This document shows, piece after piece, positions 50,790 to 63,321 of a DNA stretch of 64,000 bases. The notes beneath the pieces are model-generated. The model did not search any database. It was not told the origin of the DNA and saw only the letters and a list, made by a program, of their open reading frames with translations. Source of the stretch: Purshia tridentata (Eukaryota > Streptophyta > Magnoliopsida > Rosales > Rosaceae). A program made the translations under genes and the position numbers. Every line of letters starts with the position of its first letter. Position 1 is the first letter of the stretch. The stretch is taken from contig QANT01008187.1 of assembly GCA_003254885.1 (NCBI GenBank), positions 1-64,000 of the forward strand. Reading direction: 5' to 3'.

Positions 50790-51590
50790 GAATTTCATCA
50801 AGTTCATGAGGTTCAAGATCGTTATCCAGACTACTATCCCCCAAACTTTCTAGCATAAGGCACTACACATTGACAAACATACCATATGGGTTAGCAACTT
50901 TCAAGTCAAAAGTCAATGTAAAGCACAATTTACTAAAAGTCAACTCTTACCTGTGCATGATGAACTTGAACTAGGGAAAGCAGCTCTGGCCTATCGATCT
51001 CAACCTCAAGGCGGAGTAAGATCTCTTCTGCCTTCTCATATGCCAAAACTGCCTAAAACTCATAACCCATAAGAAAATGAAACCTTTCATGACACTGTTG
51101 AAATCAAAACAAAGAGTTACAAATTACAATAGGAGTTCAAAAATCTACCTTTCAAGGCTGACCCAACCTCTGATACATGAGACCCAGTATAAATGAGCAT
51201 GCGCATTTTTACGCATCTTCCTTGCAACATGAACCAAACCCTAGAAGCATACATGCACTAAGGTCATGTTAATCAAAGAAATAAGCATATTATACAAAAA
51301 ATAAGCAACCCAACCCACAACCACCTCCATTGAAAGGGTGGTCACAGTTTTGAGGCTGCTGACTTTTTCTTCACGAACCGAGCAGGGCACGCCTTGACCA
51401 GGCAGATACCCATCTGGGTCAGCTCCATAATCCACAGAGCACTCCACCTTACAATTTCTCGACCGGCTTTTCCCAGAATGTTCAATCGTTTGCCTTCTCC
51501 TTCAGCTGTATCAGGGTCTTTACACGTTGCTCTGCTACTCTAGTCTGGACTGTTCTCATCAATTGTTAACCCACCACGCGAGGCTCTCAG
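50790..51590 (-). pseudogene. Truncated TPR-protein gene remnant
   Basis: Minus strand pieces, in order: TVQTRVAEQRVKTLIQLKEK (about 51490-51560, then a stop), CSVDYGADPDGYLPGQGVPC followed by SVREEKVSSLKT, LVHVARKMRKNAHAH with a base lost just after, LGLMYQRLGQP then a stop, VLAYEKAEEILLRLEVEIDR with PELLSLVQVHHAQ and a good donor, and CLMLESLGDSSLDNDLEPHE with LDEILSKLK. The GLMYQRLGQPLKA-VLAYEKAEE pattern is a tetratricopeptide repeat. At least one frameshift and two stops are present, and the coding sequence ends abruptly where the inverted duplication begins, so only the 5' part of the gene exists. Confidence 0.7.
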
Positions 51591-54500
51591 AGGCCAGCAC
51601 AGAGAAACCAGGTGAGGCCTGGGGTTGTTGACACGTGGACGGAATGGCGCAGTCCGTTTCGGGAGGGTCGACGCTGAGATTATCAGCAGCCAAAGGGGTG
51701 ACCTAGGGAGGCTGAGGCGCGTTTGAGCTTGTTTTGGTACTGAGAAGCAATAAGAGAAGCAAGACTGGTGAAATCAAAGCATATAGCTCAAAATTCAAAC
51801 AAACATTCAATTCACTACAAATCCAAACAGAAACAACAAAACTCAGTGAAAGGAAGAGGAAATTTAGACTTAGTTTTCAGATACCTTTGAGTACTGGTGT
51901 CTGGACTCTGATAAGTTGCGGGGCTAAGAGAGAATCCCAGAATCGAGACCAAGATGAGGGAGAAAAGAGAGAGATAGATGCTGGGGAGCCGGGGTCGAGC
52001 AAGGCTGGCTGTGGCTGAGAGTCCAGAGGGAGAGTTTGAGAGACTGAGGAAAGGGAGCGGGTTAAAATGGAGAGAGTGCCTGAGTTGAGACAGAGGTTGA
52101 GAGTATCAATGAGTTTATATTATATCACATCAAAATCAAAATGAGAAAGGTTGATTTGAAAAAAAAAAAAAAAAAAAAAAAAAGAGAGGTGAGANAAAAA
52201 AAAAAAAAAGAGAAAAAGAGAGTTGAGATTTGAGAAAAAGCCTGAAAGTCTGAGCAGGTCAGGGCTAGCTAGCTCAGGCTACTGTAGGGTCAGGGCTAGC
52301 TCAGACAAATTGCCAAAAGCGTAAAAGGACAAGCCTTAAATGAACCTTTTAACTCACGAGACCCAAATGACCATTTTGAACTTCGAAGCATACAAAACTC
52401 GGAAGACCAAAAAACCCCAAAAAGGGTTAAATTAAATAAATTTTTTTTTTTTGGCCAAGAAATTAAATGAATACTTAAATGAGCATAAAATATATACCTT
52501 TTTTATTAGATTAATAGTATTCATCGTTTTTTCTGGGCCAGTAATAGTATCCATAGTTAATGAAATAAATAATATTTTCCCCAATCAAATAATGATATCC
52601 TTATTTTAAAACACAGAACACATTATTTTTGTATAACACCCAACAATATGGTTCGATTATCATAATTGGTCATTTGTTAGTTTCCTTCTTAAAAGTCATA
52701 CCTATCATACCAAAATTAAACAGTTTAACAAAATTATGAATCTATGATTCTTTATTAAATAACAGCTTGAATTTCTTTCATTTTCTTTTTTTATTACATA
52801 AGGCCAATTCAATACTCAATAGTTTATTTTTTTATTTTATTTTATTTTTTAGATGAATACTCAATAGTTTAATTTATAAAAAGACTACATCAATGCCACA
52901 TAAATTGGTCCACAATTTCCACAATTTGTACTCTGTAGGCCTGATACTATATTCTTGATACAAATTAAACATTATCTAATTGTCAATTGATAAAAAAAAA
53001 CAACATTATCTTATTGTCAATAACTGATTGAAGGAAGAAAAAAAAAAATCCAATGGGTGTCAAAATCAAAATCAGAAAGGTTCTAACAATCAGTCAAAAA
53101 AACAATAGTCGATTTGAAACAAAGAAGAAAATAAGGGAGTTGGGATTTGACTTCCTAAAGTGTACGTGAAAGAATCACAAGCAACAGGCTACGGTATCTT
53201 GCGCTGAACAAAAGAGCACCAAAAAAGCAAATAGAACTTTTCTAACTTGTCAACTAAAACAATGCGTTTCGGTGTAACTGATGAGTCTTGCTTTGTAGAA
53301 CCTGAGAGAGACAAACAAAACACGACAATCTAGCATTTATTGCTCTTACATACAGAGTCATATATAGAACATATATGCGTGTATATGTATACATAAGTGT
53401 ATACGTATAGTCGTACCTATACTTTGACTGAGAGCTAGAGAGAGCGAAGAAGAGGATATTTCAATTAGGAATGTGGGTATTCCTATTCCCTGAATTTGAT
53501 CCTATCCTCCTCTCTAAGTTAATGCTCATATATGTATTCAATTTCCTTTAGTTCTTATTTAATTAATGTAAGCTTTAAGGTTAATCAGGGATTATAATTA
53601 AATGAGGTATAAAAACCCTCAGGTTTGTTCTCTATATAAACCCATCTAGTGATTGTAATGGGATTACTTTTTGGTTTTGATCGAACCTACACACTCACAA
53701 CCCAAATGTATTTATTGCTCACTATAAATAACAAGCAAACAACAACAGTATTCACTATATTTTAGTTTTTCTTGAAAAAGAATGTTGATAAAGATCTTCA
53801 ATCAAGCTAAAAAAGTATATAAAGGAACTTTTGGGAAAATATATGAAAGCCGCTTTCATATGATGCATGACTTGGTTGCGAACATTGACCGAAAAAAACT
53901 CAAAAAGAATATTGGGTTGTGTGAGGTTCTAGAAAGTTTTTGAATAACCCTTAATTTAATTTGGGAATTGGTAAAAATTTTAAATGTTTTCCCATTATTT
54001 GTTTATTTAAAAACATTTTGAGATTCATTTTAAAAATAAAAAGTTTTGTGGTAAGTTGGTAACTTATAAATTATTATTTTAAATTGAATTGGACTTAAAA
54101 GTTGACTTTTTGTTTATTGGGCTTTCGATTTTGAACTTAAAACTCGTTGGATAGGTTTCGGACTCACGAGCCCGTAAATGCAAACCATACAACGATCGGA
54201 ACTACGATTTGAAAGTTACTAGTATTCAAATTGAGGGGTAAATTTGTCAATTTTGATTTTGATTTTCTAAGGTTTTAACCCAATTTCGAAAATTTCAAAA
54301 AATTTCAATGAAATTTGTTGGTTTCTTGTTAAAATTTCCATACTCCTAAAAAACTGAAATTTTACTCCTTGGTTATACTCTAAATTCTAAAACAGTATAA
54401 CATTCTTGTAAATTTTTTGTGTTTCGCACTGTTGGAAGTTGATAATTCATAGAAATTAAAAACCTTTTATTCGCTTTTTTTTCTCCAGTAAACTTTTCTT

Positions 54501-54898
54501 ACTACAACTCCATTTTAATACGATTTCAATATGATTTTCTGTAGCCTTTATAAGCATAGAGTTCATGAGGCTGTTGGTATCATCTACCTTGTGCTGCGCA
54601 AAGGCATTGTTCATGAGGTTGTTCAAGAAGGGTCATATACAGTATTATGGGCCATAGTTGGGCATTTTCAGGCCAGGCCAGGCTTCAGTGTGGTACCCGG
54701 ATTTCGGATTGGCAGGCCCAATGATTATCCCCAAATATCAAAGAGGAAAACAAGAAACTGTTTTCAGAATGTAAACAAGCTCTAAATTATCCCATACACC
54801 ATCATAACCCATCTACCTTAGAAGAGTACTTTAAACAGTACACACAGCTCATGGGCAACATACATGAGAAAGAAGCAATCTAAAAATACATGTTCTTC
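51591..54898. other. Long gene-free region
   Basis: From 51600 to 52120 the sequence is GA-rich and less AT-rich, probably the old promoter and leader of the TPR remnant. Poly-A runs with an N (52195) follow. From 52440 to 54500 it is AT-rich without credible coding sequence; TATA/TGTATA-rich microsatellite-like DNA lies at about 53350-53420. The last 300 bp are likely the 3' UTR of the MA3 gene. Confidence 0.45.
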
Positions 54899-57864
54899 TC
54901 AAGAAGCTGCAGCCTGGGTCAGCGAGCCATCCGCAGCCGATGATCCGAAGGAAGGTAAGAGCCACCCCTTCTCCTTTGCGTGCTCCACGTAGAAGCTGAA
55001 TTTCTCCCTCGCGTTTGGAATGTCAAGAGCCAAATCATCTAGCCCGTCCTTGATCCGGGTGAAGCCCTTGCTCATCTGGTTGGTTGTGATCAGCCCTTCC
55101 CCAAAGCACTCCTGAAGCAGGTGTAGCATTCTGTCGTTCTTCTTCTCCATGGCCATAACCAGTGCCTTCTTCACTACCTCATGGTTAAAGAAAGGCATCC
55201 CAAGATCACGAATACACTGGCAGGCTTCAGCCACAACACCCCCGCTCTCATACTCCTCTAACAGCTTTGCTATCTTGTCCTTGGCATCCTCCACAGCCCA
55301 GCCAGTCCCACCTCCCCAACATCTCAGGATCCTTTCACCAGCATGACGAGCAGAGATGAGTGATTGAGCCATTCGCACAGTTTCACTCCCACTGCAATTT
55401 TGTGGTAACTTGCTGCCAATTTCTTCCAAATTCAGCGGAGCTAAGACATCATCAATCACAGCCCTGGCCAGAAAAAGAGCAAGCTCATTTGAAGCATCCA
55501 GTATGTCCAGTTCTGTATCCTCTGCTGATTCCAGAAGCAAGACAAAACCATTAACTATGTCCTCGGTTGAGAAGATCTCAATATGAAGGGCAGAAAGAAG
55601 AACAGATGCCATTTCCTTTTCACGGTTCTTGCGATCCATTGCAAGTGTGATCAGCTTCTTCAAGAAGATTGCATTAAATTCGGGTAGACCAAGATCTTCA
55701 AGGCTCCGGATAAGCTCAGGAATGTCATCAGATAGAAAATATTCATGAATTATGGACACAATCTCTTGCTTGTACCGCTTCACCTTTCTATCTTCATCTC
55801 GCACCTCACCATCTTCACCAGAGGATTCTATAAATGAAGCATCAAGCCAGCCTTCAGATATTGCCTTCGGGACCAGCGACTCAAACAAGGTTTTTGCTGA
55901 TGGAATGTCAAGAGCAAGGTCATCAAGGCTCTCTGCCAATCGAGAAAACCCCTTTACCATTTGACTGGAACTAATCAGGCCTTCTTCAGCTGCTTCCTTT
56001 AGTAGCTTCATTATTAGTGGTTCTGCTGTTTGAATCTCCATGGCAAGAATCAAAGCCCTCTTTACAACCTCATGATGGAAGAATGGCACTCCCAACTCCC
56101 TTATGCACCTACAGGCCTCAAAAGTGTCTCCATTCTCCACGTATTCCCTCAACAGCCCAGCAATTTTTTTCTTCATCTCTTCAACAGTTATGTGCGTGCT
56201 ACCACCCCACCTCCTTTCCACGAGTTCTGCATGGTGTGGAGCTGAAAGATAGCTCTTCTCAGAAGTCTGGATTACCTGAACCCCCTTTGAAGATTCTGGG
56301 AGTGCTTTCTTTGCCCTGGTAAGGAAGGCTGGAGGAAGAATGTCATCGACCACTGCACGAGCAAGGAACAAAGCAAGGATGTCTACTGCATCCAGTATGT
56401 CCACTGCAAGGTCATCAGCAGATTCGAGAAGCATGAAAAATCCATCTCTAATCTGGGAAGGGGTGATGACATCAGCATACAAAGCTGAAAGCAAAACTGA
56501 AGCCATTTCCTTCTCCTTATCATGCCTGTCCAGGGCCATAGAAACAAGCCGCTTAATGAAGTAAGGAAGATATTCACTCGAGCCCAGTTCTTTGAGGTCA
56601 GATGCTGTCAATGCCACATCACCAGTGCTGAAGTATTCCTCAATGATGGAAGCTACAGCTTTCTTGTATTCATCCAAGGGATCCGTGACACTTGTCCCAA
56701 CAAGTTGATATGGTTCCTGTTGAATCCAAGGGAATCATAAATCAACACATAATTTCCAGTTAAACCAGAGGAGGGCAAAGTAACTTTATGGGTACTCTGC
56801 TACTGCTGCCTAAAAGACAGAATATTCAATCCACCTAATAAGAATATGTAAATTTGTAAATGCAGGAAATATACTGGGAAAGGAAATACCTCGCCACTGT
56901 CATAGTTAGGGTCATTACGATCAATACGGGATTCCCCATCAGTGTCAAGCAGTTTTCCCCATGTTCCCTTACCACCACCTCCTTCTGTTGACATTAACAA
57001 AGAGGATAAATCAGTCCCAATAAATAATATAACCTTGAAGACCACCTTTGTAACCTAGATTCCAAGACATCTATTCCTATAATGTAAGAGGTCATAAATA
57101 TAATATAGAGAAAAAAAAGTGGCTATATCTATAGGTGAATATAAACTATATAATACACACATAATTCAGGGAATTCAAGTGAAACATACTAATTTTTTTG
57201 TGTGAGGAAAAAGGACAGCTCACTCACCCAGCTACTAACATTAACACCTCAGAAGAGGAAAATGAGACTTGGAACCAATAAAAAATTTCAAGAATTAGTT
57301 ACAATTTCTCATAAATTACTAGAATCATAAAATAATAAATCCCCCAACCCTGTTAAACTATAGTACCAATGATTTAATTAAAAAAATAAACCTCAATTAA
57401 TTGAAATAAGAAATATTAGTATATGTGCAACAAAGTTTCTTAAGAGCATCTGGAAGACAATAATATATAAGTCACATAGGTAAAGCATCACAGGGACAAA
57501 TGTAGTTATTAAAAAAAGGGTCACACCATCACATGGATATCAATCTTCAGCCATAAACCACCTAAGGTCTGAACGTAATCCCAATCTCTGCAAATTAGCA
57601 TAAGCTAGTATAAAACCACATAAGCAAGTGCCAAAGGGACTTACCCTTCTTCACTCGAACAAACTTCCCGGAGTGTGACCGACGAACATGCCTCACAGCT
57701 ATCCCAGCTGTTGGTGCCTTGCCACCAGCAGGGGCTTTTACATGATGTTCAGAAAGAAACGATGTAGGGGATTTTGGGGATGATGATAAAATCTCCAAAT
57801 TTTGGCTGGCAATTTTTAACGTTTCCCTTTGCTCTTCCGTCAGAAATCCCTCACTTGAGGCCAT
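54899..57864 (-). CDS. MRF: Translation regulatory factor with four MA3 domains (MRF/ECIP1 family)
   Basis: Three coding exons (minus): 57864-57645, 56984-56890, 56716-54899; 2133 nt, 710 residues. After a 120-residue N-terminal region (MASSEGFLTEEQRETLKIAS; HSGKFVRVKKEGGGGKGTWG; RIDRNDPNYDSGE) come four MA3 domains in two alternating types. Domains 1 and 3 share the core KEKEMASVLLSAL and LxLFLARAVxDDxLxP. Domains 2 and 4 share EAxxCIRxLGxPFFxHEVVK and DDLALDIPxAxxxF. MA3 domains bind the helicase eIF4A, as in PDCD4. In Arabidopsis, MRF proteins associate with eIF4A and ribosomes and act downstream of TOR under dark and starvation. Gene order suggests orthology to the MRF2 position (At3g48390, from memory). 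All domains are intact. Confidence 0.95.
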
Positions 57865-59395
57865 TTACACTGAAAGATCCTATATAAATATTGATATTAA
57901 GTGATAACATACAGAATTTAATCTTAAAACTCAGAAAAAAGAAAATAAATAAAAAAGTTCAGCAACTATACAAAATAATTCAGAAAAATATAAAAAGCTA
58001 AGAAATGTCTAATTCTCTAATGAACCTTTTTTCCTTTCTATAATATTATCAATAGCGCACACAAAATAACTTCCCATAAGAAATCTAAATTATCCTAGTC
58101 TCCACTGTTTTCTTCATTAATTGAAAGCTAATAAAATGATAAGCTAAACGAAGGAAACGCCTATAGGAAAATTTAACCTAAGAAATAGTAATCTAATCCA
58201 GCAGTAAAAAGGATTAAGTGAGTGCTAACCATAGAGAGATACGAGTATTATTAACTACAGAACAGATACAACTATATGCTGTTTGGCTACTGAGAAACTC
58301 AAGAAATACACAATCATAATACTGTGCGAATAAGAAAAAATAAATAAATAAAACCAAACCACAATGTCGTATCGGTCACGGTGAAGCACAAAGAATAAAT
58401 TTCTTGAGTCCCAAACAATGAGAAAACCAACAACCAAATGCATCATTGTCGTTTCGTTTCTTTTCCCAGCTTTTCTCAGCAACCCAGCAAACTACTAAAA
58501 TACCAGAAAAAGTATTCTATAAACAAGATTGAGAGAAACAAAACAGAGTACCCGTCCGTGTGAAGCCGAAGAGTGCCGAATCCAGAACCCGAATCCGTTT
58601 CCTCTGTTCTTGGCCCGGATCTCGAGCCAAGACAGGAGCAGCAACCGGATAGTCCAAATCGGAGCTCCGAAGTCCGCAACACCTACGCAACCGAAACGAC
58701 TTCGAGCCTACGAACGAAACAACGACGATCTAGTAGATCCAGAAGGAGGTCCGGTACGGTTTTATCATAAACCCGCGCGGATCCGAATCTGTGAGTGTCT
58801 CTGTCTCAATCGGTTAGAGAGAAAGAAAGAGACTGGAAATGGATGAGAATGAAAGAAAATCGGAAAGAAGCGGAGGGTTTTATAGGGAGGCTACGGTTAT
58901 GGGTACACGTCATCATTGGGGGTTTGGGTGTATTATCGATAGAAGCGTCCACGTGGCATACGCGCTAAAGCCCATCGCAACTGTTGTGCCCTGTATTTTG
59001 CTTCCACCTGGCTCCGCTTAATCACCCAATTTAGGGTTTTGCCAGTTGGGCGGTCAAGGGAATTACCAAGCTACCCGCAATTTTGTCATCCCGCAATTTT
59101 GTCATTTTGTCCTAGTCTTTGATCCCAGATTTTTATTGATGACTCTTTATGCTAGGAATGGAATGTTTTTGCATTCATTTAATTTAGTGTTTGTGTTTTT
59201 TTTTTTTGACCAAAAATTTAGTGTTTGTGTTTAACTGCATACTTCACCCTTTATTTGAAAAGAGATTAGATTTGGAATGTAGTTAATTAGAATTTAGGAG
59301 TGAATTGAGGATTGAAATTTTTGGTATGATGAAGTGTCTAATGCTCCATTAATGTTGATCAAAGAATTACCATAGTATTATATACTCAATTAAAT
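57865..59395 (-). promoter_or_regulatory. MA3 gene 5' UTR intron and promoter with G-box
   Basis: Minus strand has an acceptor just upstream of the start (TATATAG, about 57887) and a donor-like GGACGG|GTACTC at about 58552, suggesting a 5' UTR intron of some 670 bp and a GC-richer leader exon at 58553-58850. A palindromic G-box CACGTG lies at 58950-58955, in the context TCCACGTGGCA, the site for bZIP and bHLH factors. The remainder to 59395 is AT-rich spacer. Confidence 0.5.
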
Positions 59396-59880
59396 AGATT
59401 TTTTACATTTTATCCATCTGAATTTTGTACCCATTTACAATTTACCACTTAAATTTTGTTTATAATATACTACATAAGCATGTTTCCGTTGAAACATTCG
59501 TTAAAAAAAGTCACGTGTTGTACACGTAACCCCATTTACAATGATTTTTTCATCATTTTATGCTCAATACACTAGTTCTGGTGCTTGATTTTAGTGCCTA
59601 TCCCTCCCCAATGCAATCCGAGAGATGGGCGTAAAAACTAATTGAAAGTGCATTGGAAAAAGGTATGCGCCAAAACTAGTGTATTGGGCATAAAATGACC
59701 AAAAAACCCCTATAAATGAGGGGACATGCACGACACGCAACTTTTTTTAAAAAATATTTCGACGAAAACATGCTTAAGTGGTACATTGCAAACAAAATTT
59801 AATTCAAGTAATATATTGTCACAATTTTTTTAAGTGGTAAAGTGCTGCAAAGTTCAGGTGGGAAAAAATCCCAATTAAAT
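59387..59880. mobile_element. Foldback MITE with 9-bp target duplication
   Basis: CAATTAAAT occurs at 59387-59395 and 59872-59880. Between them (59396-59871, 476 bp) the two halves are inverted copies of about 190 bp. Shared pieces are GATTTTTT at the tips, TTTACCACTTAAA, AAATTTTGTTTG/TATAAT, AAGCATGTTTCCGTTGAAA / AAGCATGTTTTCGTCGAAA, TCATTTTATGCNCAATACAC and TAGTTNTGGNGC. Long inverted ends plus a 9-bp duplication fit a Mutator-like MITE. It has no coding capacity. Confidence 0.85.
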
Positions 59881-60649
59881 TTGAGAAAACTCAAAAAGCA
59901 GTGTGAATGATTGTTTAAGTTGTGTTGCTTGAAATTCCACCAAATTTTTTAACAATAAACCTTATAGTGTTAATGTTTCTAAATGAAGCAACTCGGCTTC
60001 CACGAGCTTCAAGAGTGAAAAAGTGGTAAATTCTAAGATCAGATTCTATCATTTGTAAAGAAAAAAATATGAGCTTTTATTGAATTGAATTAAGACAAGT
60101 TTAACAAGCTTAAAAGTAACTAGGAGAGCATTGGGAAAAATGTAAATCGGACCTAATACAGAATAAACAATATTCAGACGAGGTCAAAATTCTTGAGATT
60201 TTGATTTCCCGATTCTCATGATGTTCCTTTTTATGCCCCTTCATCCGCCAAGGATCTTTACATTTCATGTTTAACAACGATCCATCTTGCTAACGCTCCT
60301 GTTAGCATCTAGTTTTCTTAGTATGACCTCCAAAATTGGTCTCGACTCTTGAGTTTTGATGACTATCTTCTCAAGCAAGTGCATGACAAATTGCACCTCA
60401 GCTACTGAGCCAACAAACCCAACTAACTCTGCCACCTTGGGACATGGATATGAAGTTTAGAAAAATCATATCCTCAAAATATGTTTTATTCATTTTCACA
60501 GGGGACGGAGGAAGAAAAGGAAACTTTCACCTTACATCAAGGTATGAACAGAGATATACTCAGCTAGCCTCATTAATGGAGACTGGCATGCATCAGCTGC
60601 AGCCAGTCTTCTTGTTTGGCAAAGAATCATACAAATTTTGTAGAGATTT
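59881..60649. other. Intergenic, PPR gene 3' flank
   Basis: No gene recognised. The stretch 60190-60430 is less AT-rich but has no sustained reading frame. Confidence 0.4.
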
Positions 60650-63321
60650 TCACCACAATAACTTTGGTATCGTTAGGCTTTTTGCCAAGTTCCCAATTAA
60701 GACGGTGTGTCCTGACATGGAATTATGAAACAGCTCCCTCATACACTTCCTGAAAGTCCTGAAGGGCATTACCAGAAAAAGATGAGCCACAACTCCTTTA
60801 ATCCAATTATCATCAGTTCTCAGATAACGCTTTTTCTTGTTCTTCCAGAACTCATCTTTCTTTCCCTTCTTCTTAACTTTCAACAAACCCATTTTGCTAT
60901 TAATTATACCGAGTATAGCACTCCTGTCCTTCTTGTTCTTTCGTGCAACTTTGACATCCAAAATTGCCCTAAGCTTCTCATAAGACTTAGCATCTAGCAC
61001 TTGTCCTTTTTTTATCATTTGCTTGTGGTAGAAAAATGCTCTTTTGAAATCACGAACACGAACATATGTGTAGATCATGGTTGAGTAAGTTACAGAATCA
61101 GGTTTTAAATTGAGAGCTGCCATCTCTTTCAACAGCTGCGGCAACTTTGCGTGTTGGCCTCCACGTGCATATGCATTCATCAACATATTATATGTCAACA
61201 CTGTTGGCTGAAAACCCACATTCCCAAACTCAGAAATCACATCTCTTGCTTCAATATAGTGACCTTGTTTAGCAAAGCCATCAAGAAGAGTGTTGAATGT
61301 CACCCTAGTCCCTTCAACCTTCTCTTTGATCATCAATTTCCAAATTTTCATCAACATCTGGGTGTCACTAGCACGCCTAAACGCATCCAGTAACGCAGTA
61401 TATGTTTCTATGGAGGGCTTTAATCCTTCCCTTTGCATGTTCTCAAATGCAATGTAAGCTTTCTCATGCCACCCACTGACTGAATATGCATGAATAAGAG
61501 CTGTATAAGAATGTGAAGTTGGACTTATACCATCTTTCTTCATCCTCAAAAATGCATCTGCAGCCATGTCACTCATCTTCTTCTGTCTCCCATATGCACT
61601 AATAAGACATGTATAAGATTTGACATTTGGCTCCAATCCCATGTCCTGCATTTCTACCAGCAGCTTCTCAACAATCTCAGACTGCATTTTTCTGCTGCAT
61701 GCATCCATTAAAATATTAAAGGTGGCAGATGTGGGTTTAATTCCTTTTGATTTCATCTCAGCAAAGAGACCTTCAGCTTCTTCAACTTGGTTGGAAGTAC
61801 AAAAAGCATTCATTAAAGTATTGTACACAATAGCATTTGATGAGATCCCTTTCTTCTCCATTTCTACTTGAATGATAAGGGCTTCGCTCTTCAACCCCTC
61901 ATCACAGAATGATTTTATAAGAGCACCCAAAACTTCTTGACTCCATTTTACGCCTTTCCTGTTCATTTCTCAAAGAACTCCCATGCATCTTTTGCACTAC
62001 AGCCAATTTTTCGCATGATAGTAATCATTATTGAACATGTCACATGATCAAGGGTATTATTTGCTTCCATGGCCTCATAGACCTTCCAAGCATCATCATA
62101 CCTGAAATAAGTTGGTAAGTATTAGTAATGAATTCTAGCAAGTTCCTTTATCATCTGAAAGCACTGCCCATCCAAAGTTGCATCAATGGCCACAGCTTTG
62201 CCAAAAATTTTATTATTCAAATAATAAACAAATAAGTTATATTAAGAACATGTTAATGTAATGCAAGTAACATGCACGCAAAGCTGATGATCCATACTGC
62301 CAGTTGCTCATTATATAACAACATTACTTCGCTGCACTAAAATACTATTAGTTTTGACTTAATGTCAATCAGTTTGTTGGACCTCTTAGTCTTCTTGAAA
62401 AGCAAACATACTCATAATTACAAATTGACCAAAACTGAAATACTAAACAACTAAAGAGTACTAAAGCAAAGTACCAAGAATGTCATACCTCTTAGAGCAC
62501 ATGAGGCCAGACATTGCAGCATTATAAACATGAACACTCCTGAATTCCTTCTTGCTTGGTAAATTCCTAAACAAAATCATCAAATTATCCCCCATTCCAG
62601 CTCTCCCCAATATAGGAAACAAAACCGAACACGCCCGAGGAGTAAGGAGAGAAGGTTCCTGCAAACCCATCCACTCAAAGAAATACAAACAACCCACTAA
62701 GAGGCCCTCCTCACCCATCAGCTCCAACACCTCCACACACTCTTTCTCCCCAACCCTTCCTTCAAAACCTCCCAATACCTCTCCCAATGTCAAATTCGAC
62801 GGCAAATTCCTCGCTTTTTGCATAATCTCTCCAACAACGCCCTCTAGAAACAACTTTGAATTAAAATTCGTTGGACCCACTTGTTCTTTTAGTCCTTCGA
62901 TGCTAGACTCGGTTTCTGATTCGTCTACGAGCTGGGTATCGTCAGCTAGACGCCACAAAGAGCGACGGTTCTTTTGAAGTAAGAGCTTGCCTTCACATGG
63001 AGGGTCTTGGGTTGAAGTGCGAGACCTGAAGAATCTTATAATTGGATCATCCTGTTCTTGATCTTCTTCTTCACATGCTTTTAGGTCCTCCTGTTCATCG
63101 TCATCTTCTTCTTCTTCTTCTTCGTCTTCGTTTTGGAGAAAGGGAAGAAAAATGGAGGATGAGGAATGAGAATTAGGAGTGGGTGGAGCTGCGTACAGAG
63201 AGTAAAGTCTGAAGGTTTTGAAGAGCATAAAGAGGTGAGGTTTTAGGAAAGGGTGGTTCGGAGAGAGGCTGCGAATGAAGGGAAGTGGAGGAGGAGAGAG
63301 TTGTTGGCATATGAGAGCCAT
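60650..63321 (-). CDS. P-class pentatricopeptide-repeat protein (EMB1006-like), with apparent frameshift
   Basis: Exon 1 63321-62489 and exon 2 62101-60650 (minus). The N-terminus looks like a plastid transit peptide, followed by an acidic stretch (EDEEEEEEDDDEQED). About ten 35-residue PPR motifs follow, for example YNTLMNAFCTSNQVEEAEGL, YTCLISAYGRQKK and YNMLMNAYARGGQ. PPR proteins bind organellar RNA; the Arabidopsis relative At5g50280 (EMB1006) is chloroplast-predicted and embryo-essential. The two exons total 2285 nt, one short of a multiple of three. The frame breaks at about 61965-61970: upstream AKDAWEFFEK runs into TGA, while the conserved MNRKGVKWSQEV continues one base out of phase. 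This is either a sequencing error or a real disabling mutation. The extreme C-terminus after KKDEFWKNKKKR differs from what I recall, so a small last intron is possible. Confidence 0.85.

Noticed and set aside
54531-54785. 84-codon + strand frame left of the MA3 gene
   Set aside because: Lies opposite the likely 3' UTR of the MA3 gene, no family resemblance, probably chance.
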